In this document: positions 16,131-24,775 of the stretch, one piece after another
Layout of the letters: every line of letters starts with the position of its first letter
Position numbering within the stretch: the stretch's first letter is position 1
Origin: Cumulibacter soli
Lineage (GTDB): Bacteria; Actinomycetota; Actinomycetes; Mycobacteriales; Antricoccaceae
DNA: 64,000 nt
Direction of reading: 5' to 3'
NCBI RefSeq assembly: GCF_004382795.1
Contig: NZ_SMSG01000005.1
Coordinates: forward strand, 248,001 to 312,000
Notes under the pieces: generated by a model
What the model was told of the DNA's origin: nothing
Databases searched by the model: none
Seen by the model: the letters and a program-made list of their open reading frames with translations, nothing else
Translations under genes and position numbers: made by a program

Positions 16131-16991
16131 TCAGTTCTTCCTCTCGGGGTCGATTGGAACATGAAGATTGTCGATGAGCCGTACGGCGCCCACGTGGGCA
16201 GCAACCACGGCAAGTGCAGACTGGCCCGACTCGACGGGCGCGAAGGTGGCTTCGTCTACCAGCGCGAGGTACTCCGGCTCGACGCCCTCGGCACGCATTG
16301 CGTTCGCACCGGCGCGTTCGGCGCCATTGCGGTCCAGCGAATCAAGGTATATCTGCGAAGCAGTTTCCAGTCCGCGCTTCAGCGCCAACGCGAGCGTCCG
16401 TTCGTCGTCGCTGAGCCGCACATTGCGCGATGACATCGCCAGGCCGCTGTCTTCGCGCACGGTCGAGACACCCTTGATCTGGACACGCAGTCGAAGGTCG
16501 CGCACTAGGCGTTTGACGACGGCGAGTTGCTGCGCGTCCTTCTCCCCGAAGTAAGCGAAATCGGGTTCGGCAGCGATGAACAACTTGGTGACGACGGTGG
16601 CAACCCCGTCGAAGTGCACGGCGCCGCGATGGGCACCTTCCAGCGGTTCGCTCACCCCGACGACGCGCAGCGAGGTCGAGTGCCCCTCCGGGTACATTTC
16701 CGCCGCGCTCGGTGCGAACAGCACGTCGGCGCCCGCGTCCGCAGCGAGGTCGCTGTCGCGCTGCTCATCGCGCGGGTACGCTTCCAGGTCCTTCGCGTCG
16801 TTGAACTGTGTCGGGTTCACGAACACGGATACGACGACGATGTCGCAGTCAGCCTTCGCCGCGCGCACCAACGTCAAGTGGCCTTCGTGCAGCGCCCCCA
16901 TGGTCGGAACGAGGCCGACGCGAGCGTCGCGTGAACCGCCGAGCGCGGCGATAGTGGCCCGTAGCTCATCGACGGTACGAACGATTTCCAT
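16131..16991 (-). CDS. panC: Pantoate--beta-alanine ligase
   Basis: 286 residues from ATG 16991 (MEIVRTVDELR), with GAGGAG upstream; a start at 17066 would add a segment with no family match. Nucleotidyltransferase motifs are VPTMGALHEGHLTLV (HxGH), FVNPTQF, FGEKDAQQLAVV and the KMSKS-equivalent MSSRNVRLS. It condenses pantoate and beta-alanine with ATP to pantothenate. It lies between a DUF2520 protein and panB, a common actinobacterial order; panD is not in the window. Confidence 0.95.
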   Translation of the reverse strand: MEIVRTVDELRATIAALGGSRDARVGLVPTMGALHEGHLTLVRAAKADCDIVVVSVFVNPTQFNDAKDLEAYPRDEQRDSDLAADAGADVLFAPSAAEMYPEGHSTSLRVVGVSEPLEGAHRGAVHFDGVATVVTKLFIAAEPDFAYFGEKDAQQLAVVKRLVRDLRLRVQIKGVSTVREDSGLAMSSRNVRLSDDERTLALALKRGLETASQIYLDSLDRNGAERAGANAMRAEGVEPEYLALVDEATFAPVESGQSALAVVAAHVGAVRLIDNLHVPIDPERKN

Positions 16992-17080
16992 GCAACTCCT
17001 CGAATTCCGTACCGTCCAGACTGGCCCGAGTTCACGGCGCAGGTAACACCAAGTGGCCGGTATCACCCGGATCCAGTCGG

Positions 17081-17860
17081 TTACTCGCGCGTATCGGCGG
17101 GCGGCTGTTCGGATGACGCGGACGCCGCGAGCCGCCGGGTCGCTTCGAGCAGCGCATCAAACAGCGATGCGTCATCCGCGACGCGTTCACGCACGGCCTC
17201 ACGGTGACCGTGCAGCGTCTGCTCATCCCCGCGCACCACCGGACCGGTCAGTGCCCGCGCCGCGCCGGTGGCTAGCCAGTTGTCGACCGTCGCGTGCACG
17301 ATCGGGCCAAGGTATTTGCGTTCCACGCCCACGGACGAGGCCAACTGCGCCGACAGGTCCAGCACCGCGAGCAACTGGTTGGAGGCCACCGCGGCCGCAG
17401 CGTGATAGGCGATCCGGTCGCCGTCCGGCACCTGGACCGCCGTCATTCCGAGGAGCCCGGCGAGGTCGGTAGCGGTCCTGAGCGCCCTGGGTGTGCGCCC
17501 GGCGACGGCCGCAGCGGCTCCGGCAAACCGAGCGCCAGTGCGTGGGACCGTCATCAGTGGGTGCAGGCTGAACCCCTCGTGCGGACCGATCGGTGCAAGC
17601 GTGGTCGCTCCCGAGCAGTGCCCCACGAGCATGCTTTCACGAGGGTGCAGCGCCGACGCAGCGGCCTCGATCTCGCGGTCGGGCACACACAACAGCACGA
17701 CTGCGGGGCGGTCATCAGCACCGTCGTACCCTCGGCCGAATGGGCCGAGCACCTCCAGACCGCTGGCACCCAGCGCAGCGGTGAGCGCATGACCGAGTCG
17801 TCCCGCGCCCACGATGGCGAGGGGACTGGTAACAGGCAGTGCTGATTCGGGGCCATTCAC
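17081..17860 (-). CDS. Rossmann-like / DUF2520 domain protein
   Basis: 259 residues from GTG 17860, chosen for GGAAGGA 7 nt upstream. An N-terminal NAD(P)-type fold (LAIVGAGRLGHALTAAL, residues about 14-30) resembles 6-phosphogluconate or pyrroline-carboxylate reductase folds. A helical DUF2520 C-terminal domain follows (AYHAAAAVASNQLLAVLDLS). Such genes sit beside panC in many actinobacteria. A ketopantoate reductase-like role in pantothenate synthesis has been suggested by context, but is not proven here. The gap to panC is 89 nt. Confidence 0.82.
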   Translation of the reverse strand: MNGPESALPVTSPLAIVGAGRLGHALTAALGASGLEVLGPFGRGYDGADDRPAVVLLCVPDREIEAAASALHPRESMLVGHCSGATTLAPIGPHEGFSLHPLMTVPRTGARFAGAAAAVAGRTPRALRTATDLAGLLGMTAVQVPDGDRIAYHAAAAVASNQLLAVLDLSAQLASSVGVERKYLGPIVHATVDNWLATGAARALTGPVVRGDEQTLHGHREAVRERVADDASLFDALLEATRRLAASASSEQPPADTRE

Positions 17861-17984
17861 GGCCGGTCCTTCCGGCGAAGTTCGAGGGCGATCGCATCCA
17901 GCGTAACCGCGCACCCACCCGGGCAATCGGTGCACGCCACGGCACCCGTTAATGTCGAGCCGAGCACATTTTCACGGAGGACAC

Positions 17985-18431
17985 ATGGCAATGATTCCGC
18001 GCACCGGCTACCGCGCGCTGTCCGCGATCGACACCGAAAGCTTGGGCAATGGGCAAGCGCGCGGCACCGTCATCGTCACCGAAGATCACCTCAACCGCAG
18101 CGGGATCATGCACGGTGGTGCCCTGGCAACCCTCGCCGACAGCGCCCTCGGACGGGCGGTCGCGACCGCTCTCGAGCCGGGGCAAGCGCCATCGACGGCG
18201 TCGATGACGATGAGTTACATGGCGTCGGCGAACCCAGGCGACGCGCTCACCTGCATGGCCACGGTCCGCAAACGGGGCCGACAGACCGCGGTGGTTGAGG
18301 CCGATGTCGTTCGGGACTCGGACGGACGTCTGATCGCCCACGCGGTGGCGACCTTCGTCATCGTTACCCGCCGCAGCGATGTCATCGTGGATGCGGAGAA
18401 GGAACTGTCGCCGGTCGCCGACCCTGCCTAG
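17985..18431 (+). CDS. PaaI-family hotdog thioesterase
   Basis: 148 residues from ATG 17985, with CGGAGG just upstream; ATG 17991 is an equally spaced alternative. The hotdog-fold signature is IMHGGALATLADSALGRAV, with SMTMSYMASANPGD in the central strand. These enzymes hydrolyse acyl- or aryl-CoA thioesters such as ring-hydroxylated phenylacetyl-CoA. It is divergent from the DUF2520-pan operon and convergent with a metallo-hydrolase. The substrate is not defined. Confidence 0.85.
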   Translation: MAMIPRTGYRALSAIDTESLGNGQARGTVIVTEDHLNRSGIMHGGALATLADSALGRAVATALEPGQAPSTASMTMSYMASANPGDALTCMATVRKRGRQTAVVEADVVRDSDGRLIAHAVATFVIVTRRSDVIVDAEKELSPVADPA

Positions 18432-18452
18432 AGCCGCCGGCGCAGCGTCAGG

Positions 18453-19325
18453 TCATGCGCGGCGGTAGCGCCCGTTCTCGAGTACGACACGACCTTCTTC
18501 ATACAGTTCGTCGAGGTGCAGTTGGGTCATCGCGCGCTCAGAAGTTACGGCGTACGACGGGACGTTCCCAGGACGATAGACGACGCCTTTGCCGACGAGT
18601 TCGGACGCGCTCTGCGGCGACGCGAGCAAGTCGAGGACCCGTTCCGAGCGCTCGTCGATCACGTTAGTGAACGCGGCCAGCAACCGCTGGTAGGTCGCTG
18701 TATCGCGGACCTCACGCTTGTGGTGGTACGTCGAGTAGACGGCGGCCTCGATTTCCGCGCTGCGGCGCAGTGACTCGCGGAAGTCGATCAACGACGACGA
18801 GTGCACGTCGCCGTAGAACGGCCCGAAACTCGACAGGTCGACGTCCGCGGTGAAGAAGACGCCGTCCGGTTCGATCAGGTATCCGCAGTGTCCTGCGGTG
18901 TGACCGGGGAGGTGGACTGGCGTGACGATGACGCCGCCGCCGAGGTCGATCGGTTTCATGGCGAGCGCGGTGGCCTGCGGGATCGGGCCGTGCTGATACT
19001 TCTCCTGTAGTTCCTTGCGGAACCGCGGCTCGTCAAATCCGCCCGTTTCGAAGAACGCATCGACGTCGCTGACCGGTTTGAGGTCGGCTTCGTGGATCTG
19101 GACCTTCAGATCGGGGCGACTGGGCAGGCCGGCGGTGTGGTCTTCGTGGTAATGGCTAAGCACAACGAGGTCTACATCTGGGATCGGGACCGACAGCGCC
19201 GAGTCGATCACCAACCGACCCTCGGGACCCTCGACCAGGATGGGATTGCCCGTGGGGTACTTGCCGTTGTCATCGCCGCACAGCATCTGGGTGTGATCAC
19301 CCAACCGAATCCGCTCAGTACTCAT
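18453..19325 (-). CDS. MBL-fold metallo-hydrolase
   Basis: 290 residues from ATG 19325. SHYHEDHTAG provides the HxHxDH zinc ligands, LPGHTAGHCGY the third histidine and FFTADVDL the bridging aspartate. It resembles the broad glyoxalase-II/lactonase-like group with a C-terminal helical part (about 215-290) that could help dimerise or bind DNA-like partners. The start is supported by a leaderless-type -10 (TAGGAT) 6 nt upstream. The substrate is unknown. Confidence 0.85.
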   Translation of the reverse strand: MSTERIRLGDHTQMLCGDDNGKYPTGNPILVEGPEGRLVIDSALSVPIPDVDLVVLSHYHEDHTAGLPSRPDLKVQIHEADLKPVSDVDAFFETGGFDEPRFRKELQEKYQHGPIPQATALAMKPIDLGGGVIVTPVHLPGHTAGHCGYLIEPDGVFFTADVDLSSFGPFYGDVHSSSLIDFRESLRRSAEIEAAVYSTYHHKREVRDTATYQRLLAAFTNVIDERSERVLDLLASPQSASELVGKGVVYRPGNVPSYAVTSERAMTQLHLDELYEEGRVVLENGRYRRA

Positions 19326-19331
19326 CCCCGG

Positions 19332-19337
19332 ATCCTA
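19332..19337 (-). promoter_or_regulatory. -10 element of leaderless promoter
   Basis: TAGGAT on the minus strand ends 6 nt before ATG 19325; no clear -35. Confidence 0.45.
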
Positions 19338-19427
19338 CGTGCGCCACACAATTCCGTCGGGCGGGGTGATCGACTCTTCGAAGTCGTCGATCACGAACCG
19401 GCCACTAGTGGATACGTGCGCGGGTGG

Positions 19428-20345
19428 TCAGCGCGATACCGGGCCGGAGGGCTTACGGGTCACCGACACGCCGCCCATCAGCGCCAAACCGTTGACGGTC
19501 ACCGTCGGAGCGGACGGGTCGGGCTGCGGTACTCCGCGCTCCCATTGCCGCGAGTCGTCGAAGGCGCCCATGAACCCAAAGCCTTCGACGTTGACATTGA
19601 TGTCGTCCGGCACGATGATCTCGACGCCGCCCATGATCGCCGTGACGGTGATCGTCACCTTGTCGGCGCCCAAATTCGCATGCCGCAGATCCAGCACCCC
19701 GCCGCCCATCACCGCCACCGCGGTGAACTTCGACGGCACAGTCCACACGCCTTTGCGCTCGAAGCCGGAGAAGATCGCGACTGACGTCGACGGCCCGCCA
19801 TCACCGGTCACGCGCGAGGATGCTGGCGGTTGAATGTCACGCGACGGTGTATGTGCCGCGGCGTCCAGCCCGGGCCGCGACGGAATCAGGTCGCGAGTCA
19901 ACACGTCGAGTTCATCGATGTACGTCGCGCCCCACGCCGACGCCGTCCGGTCATCGAACTCGTCGATCGTCAACTGCCCTTTGCCGAGGGCATCGTGCAG
20001 CACGGACGCCACGCGCCGGCGGTCCATATCGCCGGCGCGCAAACGGACCTCGGCGGCAGGGGCCGAATCGACAGGTTGCGCTGCCGCGGCCGGCTCGGGC
20101 GTGCTCGAAGACTGCGCTGCGTCTACCTCGGCAGCATCGCCGGTCTGCGCAGTCACGTCCGCCGGTGGGGTCGACGGCGCGGCAGTTTCGGCAGGATGAG
20201 CTGGGGGCGTAGCGGCCTCAGACGAGGATGATGCGGGTTTTGCCGCGCGATCGGGTGCAGGGGTCGCCGTCCAGCCTGGGCTGATTGGTGCGGGTTTATC
20301 CGCGGCCGGTCGCTTAGCGGAGCGTTCGCTCGCGGTCTCGTCCAT
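19428..20345 (-). CDS. DUF1707 protein with LiaF-like C-terminal domain
   Basis: 305 residues from ATG 20345. Residues about 1-100 are low-complexity (A, P, S, E), then a DUF1707 domain (RAGDMDRRRVASVLHDALGKGQ and ELDVLTRDL, about 103-155). The C-terminal beta-rich repeat domain (VAVMGGGVLDLR, VTAIMGGVEIIVP, GFGFMGAFDD) resembles the cell-wall-stress LiaF/DUF2154 type. DUF1707 usually fuses to envelope or signalling modules. No transmembrane helix is seen, so it is probably cytoplasmic. A role in envelope-stress sensing is inference. Confidence 0.8.
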   Translation of the reverse strand: MDETASERSAKRPAADKPAPISPGWTATPAPDRAAKPASSSSEAATPPAHPAETAAPSTPPADVTAQTGDAAEVDAAQSSSTPEPAAAAQPVDSAPAAEVRLRAGDMDRRRVASVLHDALGKGQLTIDEFDDRTASAWGATYIDELDVLTRDLIPSRPGLDAAAHTPSRDIQPPASSRVTGDGGPSTSVAIFSGFERKGVWTVPSKFTAVAVMGGGVLDLRHANLGADKVTITVTAIMGGVEIIVPDDINVNVEGFGFMGAFDDSRQWERGVPQPDPSAPTVTVNGLALMGGVSVTRKPSGPVSR

Positions 20346-20352
20346 GCGTTTC

Positions 20353-20358
20353 AGCCTA
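20353..20358 (-). promoter_or_regulatory. -10 element of leaderless promoter
   Basis: TAGGCT on the minus strand lies 7 nt before ATG 20345. Confidence 0.4.
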
Positions 20359-20453
20359 GGTGCTGTACCGGCGAACCCTCCAGTGACAAACGTCCTTGAT
20401 GCGGCGGGAGACCGAAATCCTGGCCTCCGTCGGGGCGCATCAGATCACGATGA

Positions 20454-21497
20454 TCAGGCGGACGACGCCCACTGTTGGAGTTTCTGCAGCGGCCAGGTGT
20501 TCACGATCCGCTCGAGGGGTACGCCGAGGTCCTCTGCTCGCTGGGCGCCGTACGCCTTGAATGCCAATTGCCCGGGCGCATGGGCATCCGAATCGATCGA
20601 GAATAGACAACCGGCGTCCAACGCCATTGAGATCAACTCATCGGGCGGATCCTGCCGCTCGAGGCGCGAGTTGATCTCCACGGCGACATCATGTTCCGCG
20701 CACGCGGCGAACACTTCGGCAGCGTCGAAACTCGACTGCGGACGCGTGCCCCTGCCACCCTGCACGAGCCGTCCGGTGCAATGCCCCAGCACGTTGACGC
20801 GCGGATTCTGCACCGCGGCGATCATCCGGCGTGTCATCGGGCGCGAGTCCATCCGCAACTTTGAATGCACGCTCGCCACCACGAGGTCGAGTTTCGCGAG
20901 CATCGCCGGCGTCTGGTCCAGCGCGCCGTCGTCCAGGATGTCGACCTCGATTCCCTTCAGCAACCGGAAGTGCGGCGCTACCACCCCGTTGATCTGGTCG
21001 ATCAGGGTGAGTTGCTGCATCAACCGCGCCGCACTCAATCCGTTAGCGATCCTCAACCGCGGCGAATGATCGGTGAGTACGGCGTACTCGTGCTCGAGGT
21101 CGATCGCTGTCATCACCATCTCCTGGATCGGCGCGCCCCCGTCCGACCAGTTGCTGTGCAGGTGCAGGTCCCCGCGTAAGTGCGCCGTGTACGTACTGTC
21201 CGTCAGTTCGCCCGAGTCGGTTTGTAGATCAGCGAGGTACGTCGGCACCGAACCGTCGACGGCCTCCGCGATGACCTCGGCGGTCCGTGCGCCGATGCCG
21301 TCGAGTTCGCGCAACGTCCCGGCGTCGACACGCTGCGACAACTCGTGGTCGGACAGACCCAGCACGACCTTCAGCGCTGAGCGGAACGCCTCGACTCGAT
21401 ACGTACTTTCCATCTGACGTTCCAGCAGGAACGCGATTCGGCGTAGCGCGGCCTCGGCGGTCATCGGCGCTGTCAACGGCGGCAAGCTGGAACGCAT
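20454..21497 (-). CDS. PHP-domain phosphoesterase with helix-hairpin-helix (PolX-like C-terminal part)
   Basis: 347 residues from ATG 21497; an upstream start at 21602 would cross the divergent promoter. The N-terminal ~95 residues contain a helix-hairpin-helix (LRELDGIGARTAEVIAEAV). A PHP domain follows with its metal motifs: GDLHLHSNWSDGG, YAVLTDHSP, LLKGIEVDIL, VVASVHSKL, VLGHCTGR and FSIDSDAHAP. This matches the exonuclease half of bacterial PolX without the polymerase domain. Such proteins act as 3'-5' exonuclease or phosphatase in DNA repair; the exact activity is uncertain. Confidence 0.85.
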   Translation of the reverse strand: MRSSLPPLTAPMTAEAALRRIAFLLERQMESTYRVEAFRSALKVVLGLSDHELSQRVDAGTLRELDGIGARTAEVIAEAVDGSVPTYLADLQTDSGELTDSTYTAHLRGDLHLHSNWSDGGAPIQEMVMTAIDLEHEYAVLTDHSPRLRIANGLSAARLMQQLTLIDQINGVVAPHFRLLKGIEVDILDDGALDQTPAMLAKLDLVVASVHSKLRMDSRPMTRRMIAAVQNPRVNVLGHCTGRLVQGGRGTRPQSSFDAAEVFAACAEHDVAVEINSRLERQDPPDELISMALDAGCLFSIDSDAHAPGQLAFKAYGAQRAEDLGVPLERIVNTWPLQKLQQWASSA

Positions 21498-21588
21498 ACG
21501 GCCAGTCTGCCACCGGGCTGCGGGCGCTTGATGCCAGTACCGCGCCGCCGAAGTGGGAGGCGGGCTGGCAGGTGTACGACGAAGGTGA

Positions 21589-21594
21589 CAGGGT
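21589..21594 (+). promoter_or_regulatory. -10-like element for the DsbA-fold gene
   Basis: CAGGGT ends 6 nt before ATG 21601, with no Shine-Dalgarno at normal spacing; a leaderless start is likely. Confidence 0.35.
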
Positions 21595-21600
21595 AAGTAC

Positions 21601-22320
21601 ATGACTGACGTGTCACCTGCCGCTGTGTCACCTGCCGCGCACGAGGTTGATTTTCACTTCGACCCGATGTGCCCATTCGCGTACCAGACGTCGGTCTGGA
21701 TCCGCGAGGTTCGCCGCCAGAACAACCTGCAGATCAACTGGAAGTTCTTCAGCCTCGAGGAAGTCAACCTCCGCGAGGACCAGAAGCACCCGTGGGAGCG
21801 CGAGTGGTCCTACGGCTGGTCACTGATGCGGATAGGGGCGTGGTTACGCCGCCAGGACCCCGCCCTGCTGGACGCTTGGTACGAGCGGATCGGCCGCGAA
21901 CTACATATCAACGGCGGTCAGCCACATAATCCAGAAGTCGCGCGAAGGTTGCTCGCCGAGATCGGCGCACCCGAGAGTGCGCTGGACGACGCGCTCGCCG
22001 ACCCGACCACTCACGACGACGTACACCGCGAGCACCAGCGGGTCATCGACTCCGGCGGCTTCGGCGTACCGACGCTGTTCTTCGGCGAGCAGGTGCTGTT
22101 CGGGCCCGTGCTGATCGACCCACCCAGCGGTGCGGACGCGCTCAGGCTGTGGGACCTCACGACGGGTTGGTTACAGTTCCCACACGTCTTCGAGTTGCAG
22201 CGGCCCAAATCGCCGGATGACCAGAAGCAGATTCGGCACACGCTGGAGCCGTACCTCGCCGGACGCGACTGGATCAGTATCAACCGTGGCAAAGAGATCA
22301 AGTTCGAGGAGCAGGGATGA
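21601..22320 (+). CDS. DsbA-fold thioredoxin-like protein with a single active-site cysteine
   Basis: 239 residues from ATG 21601. The N-terminal motif is [14 protein letters not shown]: Cys24-Pro-Phe-Ala27, so the second cysteine of a CxxC is absent. The rest fits the DsbA/2-hydroxychromene isomerase superfamily (helical insertion, cis-Pro segment [17 protein letters not shown]). The mycobacterial relative Rv2466c is a mycothiol-dependent reductase with CPWC. The monothiol version could act by mycothiol adducts or as an isomerase. It overlaps the mycothiol-type isomerase gene downstream (ATGA), which supports a mycothiol link; function is inferred. Confidence 0.8.
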   Translation: MTDVSPAAVSPAAHEVDFHFDPMCPFAYQTSVWIREVRRQNNLQINWKFFSLEEVNLREDQKHPWEREWSYGWSLMRIGAWLRRQDPALLDAWYERIGRELHINGGQPHNPEVARRLLAEIGAPESALDDALADPTTHDDVHREHQRVIDSGGFGVPTLFFGEQVLFGPVLIDPPSGADALRLWDLTTGWLQFPHVFELQRPKSPDDQKQIRHTLEPYLAGRDWISINRGKEIKFEEQG

Positions 22321-23123
22321 CCAATCGCGATCAGATCGTCGACGCGTACCAGACCCAGTTCGCGGCCACTGCGGCCCTGATGGCCGGGCTCACCGACGAG
22401 CAGTGGACCGCGCCGAGCATCCTGCCGGGTTGGCGCGTTACTGATGTTCTCGCGCACTGCCTCGGCACCGAGTACATGCTCCTCGGCGAGCAGCCCCCCG
22501 CACTCGACGGCGAACCGCCCGCGCATGTGCACAACGAGATCGCGCGGCGAAACGAAGAATGGGTGCACTTGATGCGCGAGGACACTCCGCAGCAGATGCG
22601 CGACCGCTGGGCCGATGTCGCCAAGCGCCGCAACGGGATCATGTCCGCGCAGACGCAGGAAGACTTCGACGCGGAGTCGTGGACACCCATCGGCAAGGGC
22701 ACGCTAGGCGACTTCATGCGCATTCGCGTCTACGACATCTGGCTGCACGAACTGGACATCCGCGACTCGCTCGGCATGCCGCCGGCCGAGAACAATGCTC
22801 CCGCCGAGATTGCCGTCGCAGAGGTTGAGCGCGCGCTCGGCTACATGATCGGCAAGAAGGCCGCTGCGCCGGACGGATCGCGAGTGCGGTTCGAGTTGAC
22901 CGGACCGGTGCAGCGCGCCTACGGCATCACTGTTGACGGCGGACGCGCCAAGTCCGGCGAACCGATGGACGATCCCACGGTGACCGTGCGGATGAGCAGC
23001 ACCGATTTCGCTCGCCTCACCGGAAACCGCGGTGATATCGAAACCGTCGCGCAGCGTGTAGACGTCAGCGGCGATACCGAGTTGGGGCAGCGGATCGCTC
23101 GCAGTCTCGGCTACACAATGTAA
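22317..23123 (+). CDS. Mycothiol-dependent maleylpyruvate isomerase family protein (DinB fold)
   Basis: 268 residues from ATG 22317, overlapping the previous stop by 4 nt. It has the MDMPI N-terminal metal-binding DinB fold: [18 protein letters not shown] supplies one histidine, and [13 protein letters not shown] supplies the Glu/His pair. A C-terminal SCP2-like domain is indicated by [18 protein letters not shown]. Family members use mycothiol as thiol cofactor for isomerase or transferase reactions. It lies 37 nt before an acyl-CoA ligase in the same strand run. Confidence 0.83.
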   Translation: MTNRDQIVDAYQTQFAATAALMAGLTDEQWTAPSILPGWRVTDVLAHCLGTEYMLLGEQPPALDGEPPAHVHNEIARRNEEWVHLMREDTPQQMRDRWADVAKRRNGIMSAQTQEDFDAESWTPIGKGTLGDFMRIRVYDIWLHELDIRDSLGMPPAENNAPAEIAVAEVERALGYMIGKKAAAPDGSRVRFELTGPVQRAYGITVDGGRAKSGEPMDDPTVTVRMSSTDFARLTGNRGDIETVAQRVDVSGDTELGQRIARSLGYTM

Positions 23124-23160
23124 CGAAACCTCCCAACCGTTCAACCGAAAGGCAATCCAC

Positions 23161-24699
23161 GTGTACGCAGCCGAATTCGCCCGTACGACGCCGGACAAAC
23201 TGGCGATCGCGATGGCGTCCTCGGGTGAAAGTTTCACCTTCCGCGAGTACGAGCAGCACGCGAACCAAGTCGCGCACCTGTTCCGTGAAATCGGCCTGCA
23301 GAACACCGACACGATCGCGCTCGTGCTCAGCAACACCCCTACCTACATCTTCGCTAAAGCCGCCGCAGAACGCGCCGGATTGCGATTCGTCTGCATCAAT
23401 ACGCATTTGCAGGCCGACGAACTGCAATACATCGTCGCCGACGCAGAAGCATCCGTGGTGGTCTGCGACGACACCACTCTGGAGTCGATGCTGTCGTTGC
23501 CCGAACGGTGCCCCGGCGTACGACGCTGGCTGGTGGCCGGTGCGCCGTCCAGCGGAGTGTTCGAGAACTTCGAGGAGCTGGTCGACGGTAAGCCCACCGA
23601 GCCGATCGCTGACGAACGCCTCGGCGGCGGGATGCTCTACAGCTCGGGCACAACCGGGCGCCCGAAGGGCATCATCCGGCCGATTCCGGACGGCGAACCG
23701 CAGTACAACCTGCCCGTCTACCAGTTCACCAACGAAATCTTCCAGCTCAAGCCCGGGATGGTGTACTTGAGTTCGGCGCCCCTGTATCACTCGGCGCCGC
23801 ACAGCTCGTTGCTCGGCGCGGTCCGCCTCGGCGCGACCTCCATCGTGATGGAGAAGTTCGATGCCGAGCAGTTGCTGGAGCTCGTCGATAAGTACAAGGT
23901 GACCACGATGCAGGTCGTGCCGACGATGCTGAATCGGATCATGCGACTGCCCAAGGAAACCCGAGACAAGTACGACATTTCCTCGCTGACCCATGTGGTG
24001 CACGGCGCCGCGCCCATGCCGCCGCAGCTCAAGCGGCAGATCATCGACGAGTGGGGGCCGGTGCTGTACGAGTACTACGGCGCCACCGAAGGCAACGGGT
24101 TCTGCTACTCGACATCGCAGGAGTGGCTCGAGCGCCCGGGCACGGTCGGCCGCGCGATCCTTGGCGAACTGGTGATCCGCGATGCGGAGGGCAACGAGCT
24201 CGGCCCGAACGAAGAGGGCACGATCTGGTTCCGCGGCGCCACCAACTTCACGTATAAGGGCGATCCGGAGCGGACGGCGGAGCAGCAGAGTGCAGATGGG
24301 ACGATGTCGACCGTCGACGATGTCGGTTACGTCGATGAGGACGGCTACCTGTTCCTCACCGACCGCAAGTCGCACATGATCATCTCCGGCGGCGTGAACA
24401 TCTACCCGCAGGAGATCGAAGACCTGCTGGCGGTGCACCCGGACGTACTCGACGTCGGCGTGATCGGCGTGCCGAACGAGGACTTCGGCGAGGAGGTGAA
24501 GGCCGTGGTGATTCGCGCGGAGTCCGATAAGTCGGACGACGACCTCGCGCGCGAACTCATCGACTATGCGCGCGACAACCTCGCGCACTTCAAGGCGCCC
24601 CGGTCGATCGACTTCGTCGACGAACTGCCGCGTAACCCCGCGGGCAAGTTACAGAAGAAATTGTTGCGGATGCAGTACGCCGAGAAGGCCACAAAGTAG
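23161..24699 (+). CDS. AMP-forming acyl-CoA ligase
   Basis: 512 residues from GTG 23161 (VYAAEFARTTPDK), with GAAAGG upstream. Motifs are P-loop LYSSGTTGRPKGI, YYGATEGNG, the GD motif region VDDVGYVDEDGY, DRKSHMIISGGVNIYP and NPAGKLQKKLLR. The domain order and length match FadD-type ligases of actinobacteria. It would activate a carboxylic acid with ATP and CoA in the cytoplasm. It is the third gene after the two mycothiol-linked genes; the shared pathway is not identified. Confidence 0.9.
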   Translation: MYAAEFARTTPDKLAIAMASSGESFTFREYEQHANQVAHLFREIGLQNTDTIALVLSNTPTYIFAKAAAERAGLRFVCINTHLQADELQYIVADAEASVVVCDDTTLESMLSLPERCPGVRRWLVAGAPSSGVFENFEELVDGKPTEPIADERLGGGMLYSSGTTGRPKGIIRPIPDGEPQYNLPVYQFTNEIFQLKPGMVYLSSAPLYHSAPHSSLLGAVRLGATSIVMEKFDAEQLLELVDKYKVTTMQVVPTMLNRIMRLPKETRDKYDISSLTHVVHGAAPMPPQLKRQIIDEWGPVLYEYYGATEGNGFCYSTSQEWLERPGTVGRAILGELVIRDAEGNELGPNEEGTIWFRGATNFTYKGDPERTAEQQSADGTMSTVDDVGYVDEDGYLFLTDRKSHMIISGGVNIYPQEIEDLLAVHPDVLDVGVIGVPNEDFGEEVKAVVIRAESDKSDDDLARELIDYARDNLAHFKAPRSIDFVDELPRNPAGKLQKKLLRMQYAEKATK

Positions 24700-24775
24700 C
24701 AACGGAACCGATCGTCCCGGCGACCCATCAGGAAGAATCGTCGGGGCGATCGTCTGTGTTACGGAGAGTGAAGCC

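Noticed and set aside
23065-24588. 507-codon open frame antisense to the acyl-CoA ligase
   Set aside because: It is the mirror of a well-conserved high-GC gene; its product has no family motifs and no ribosome-binding site.
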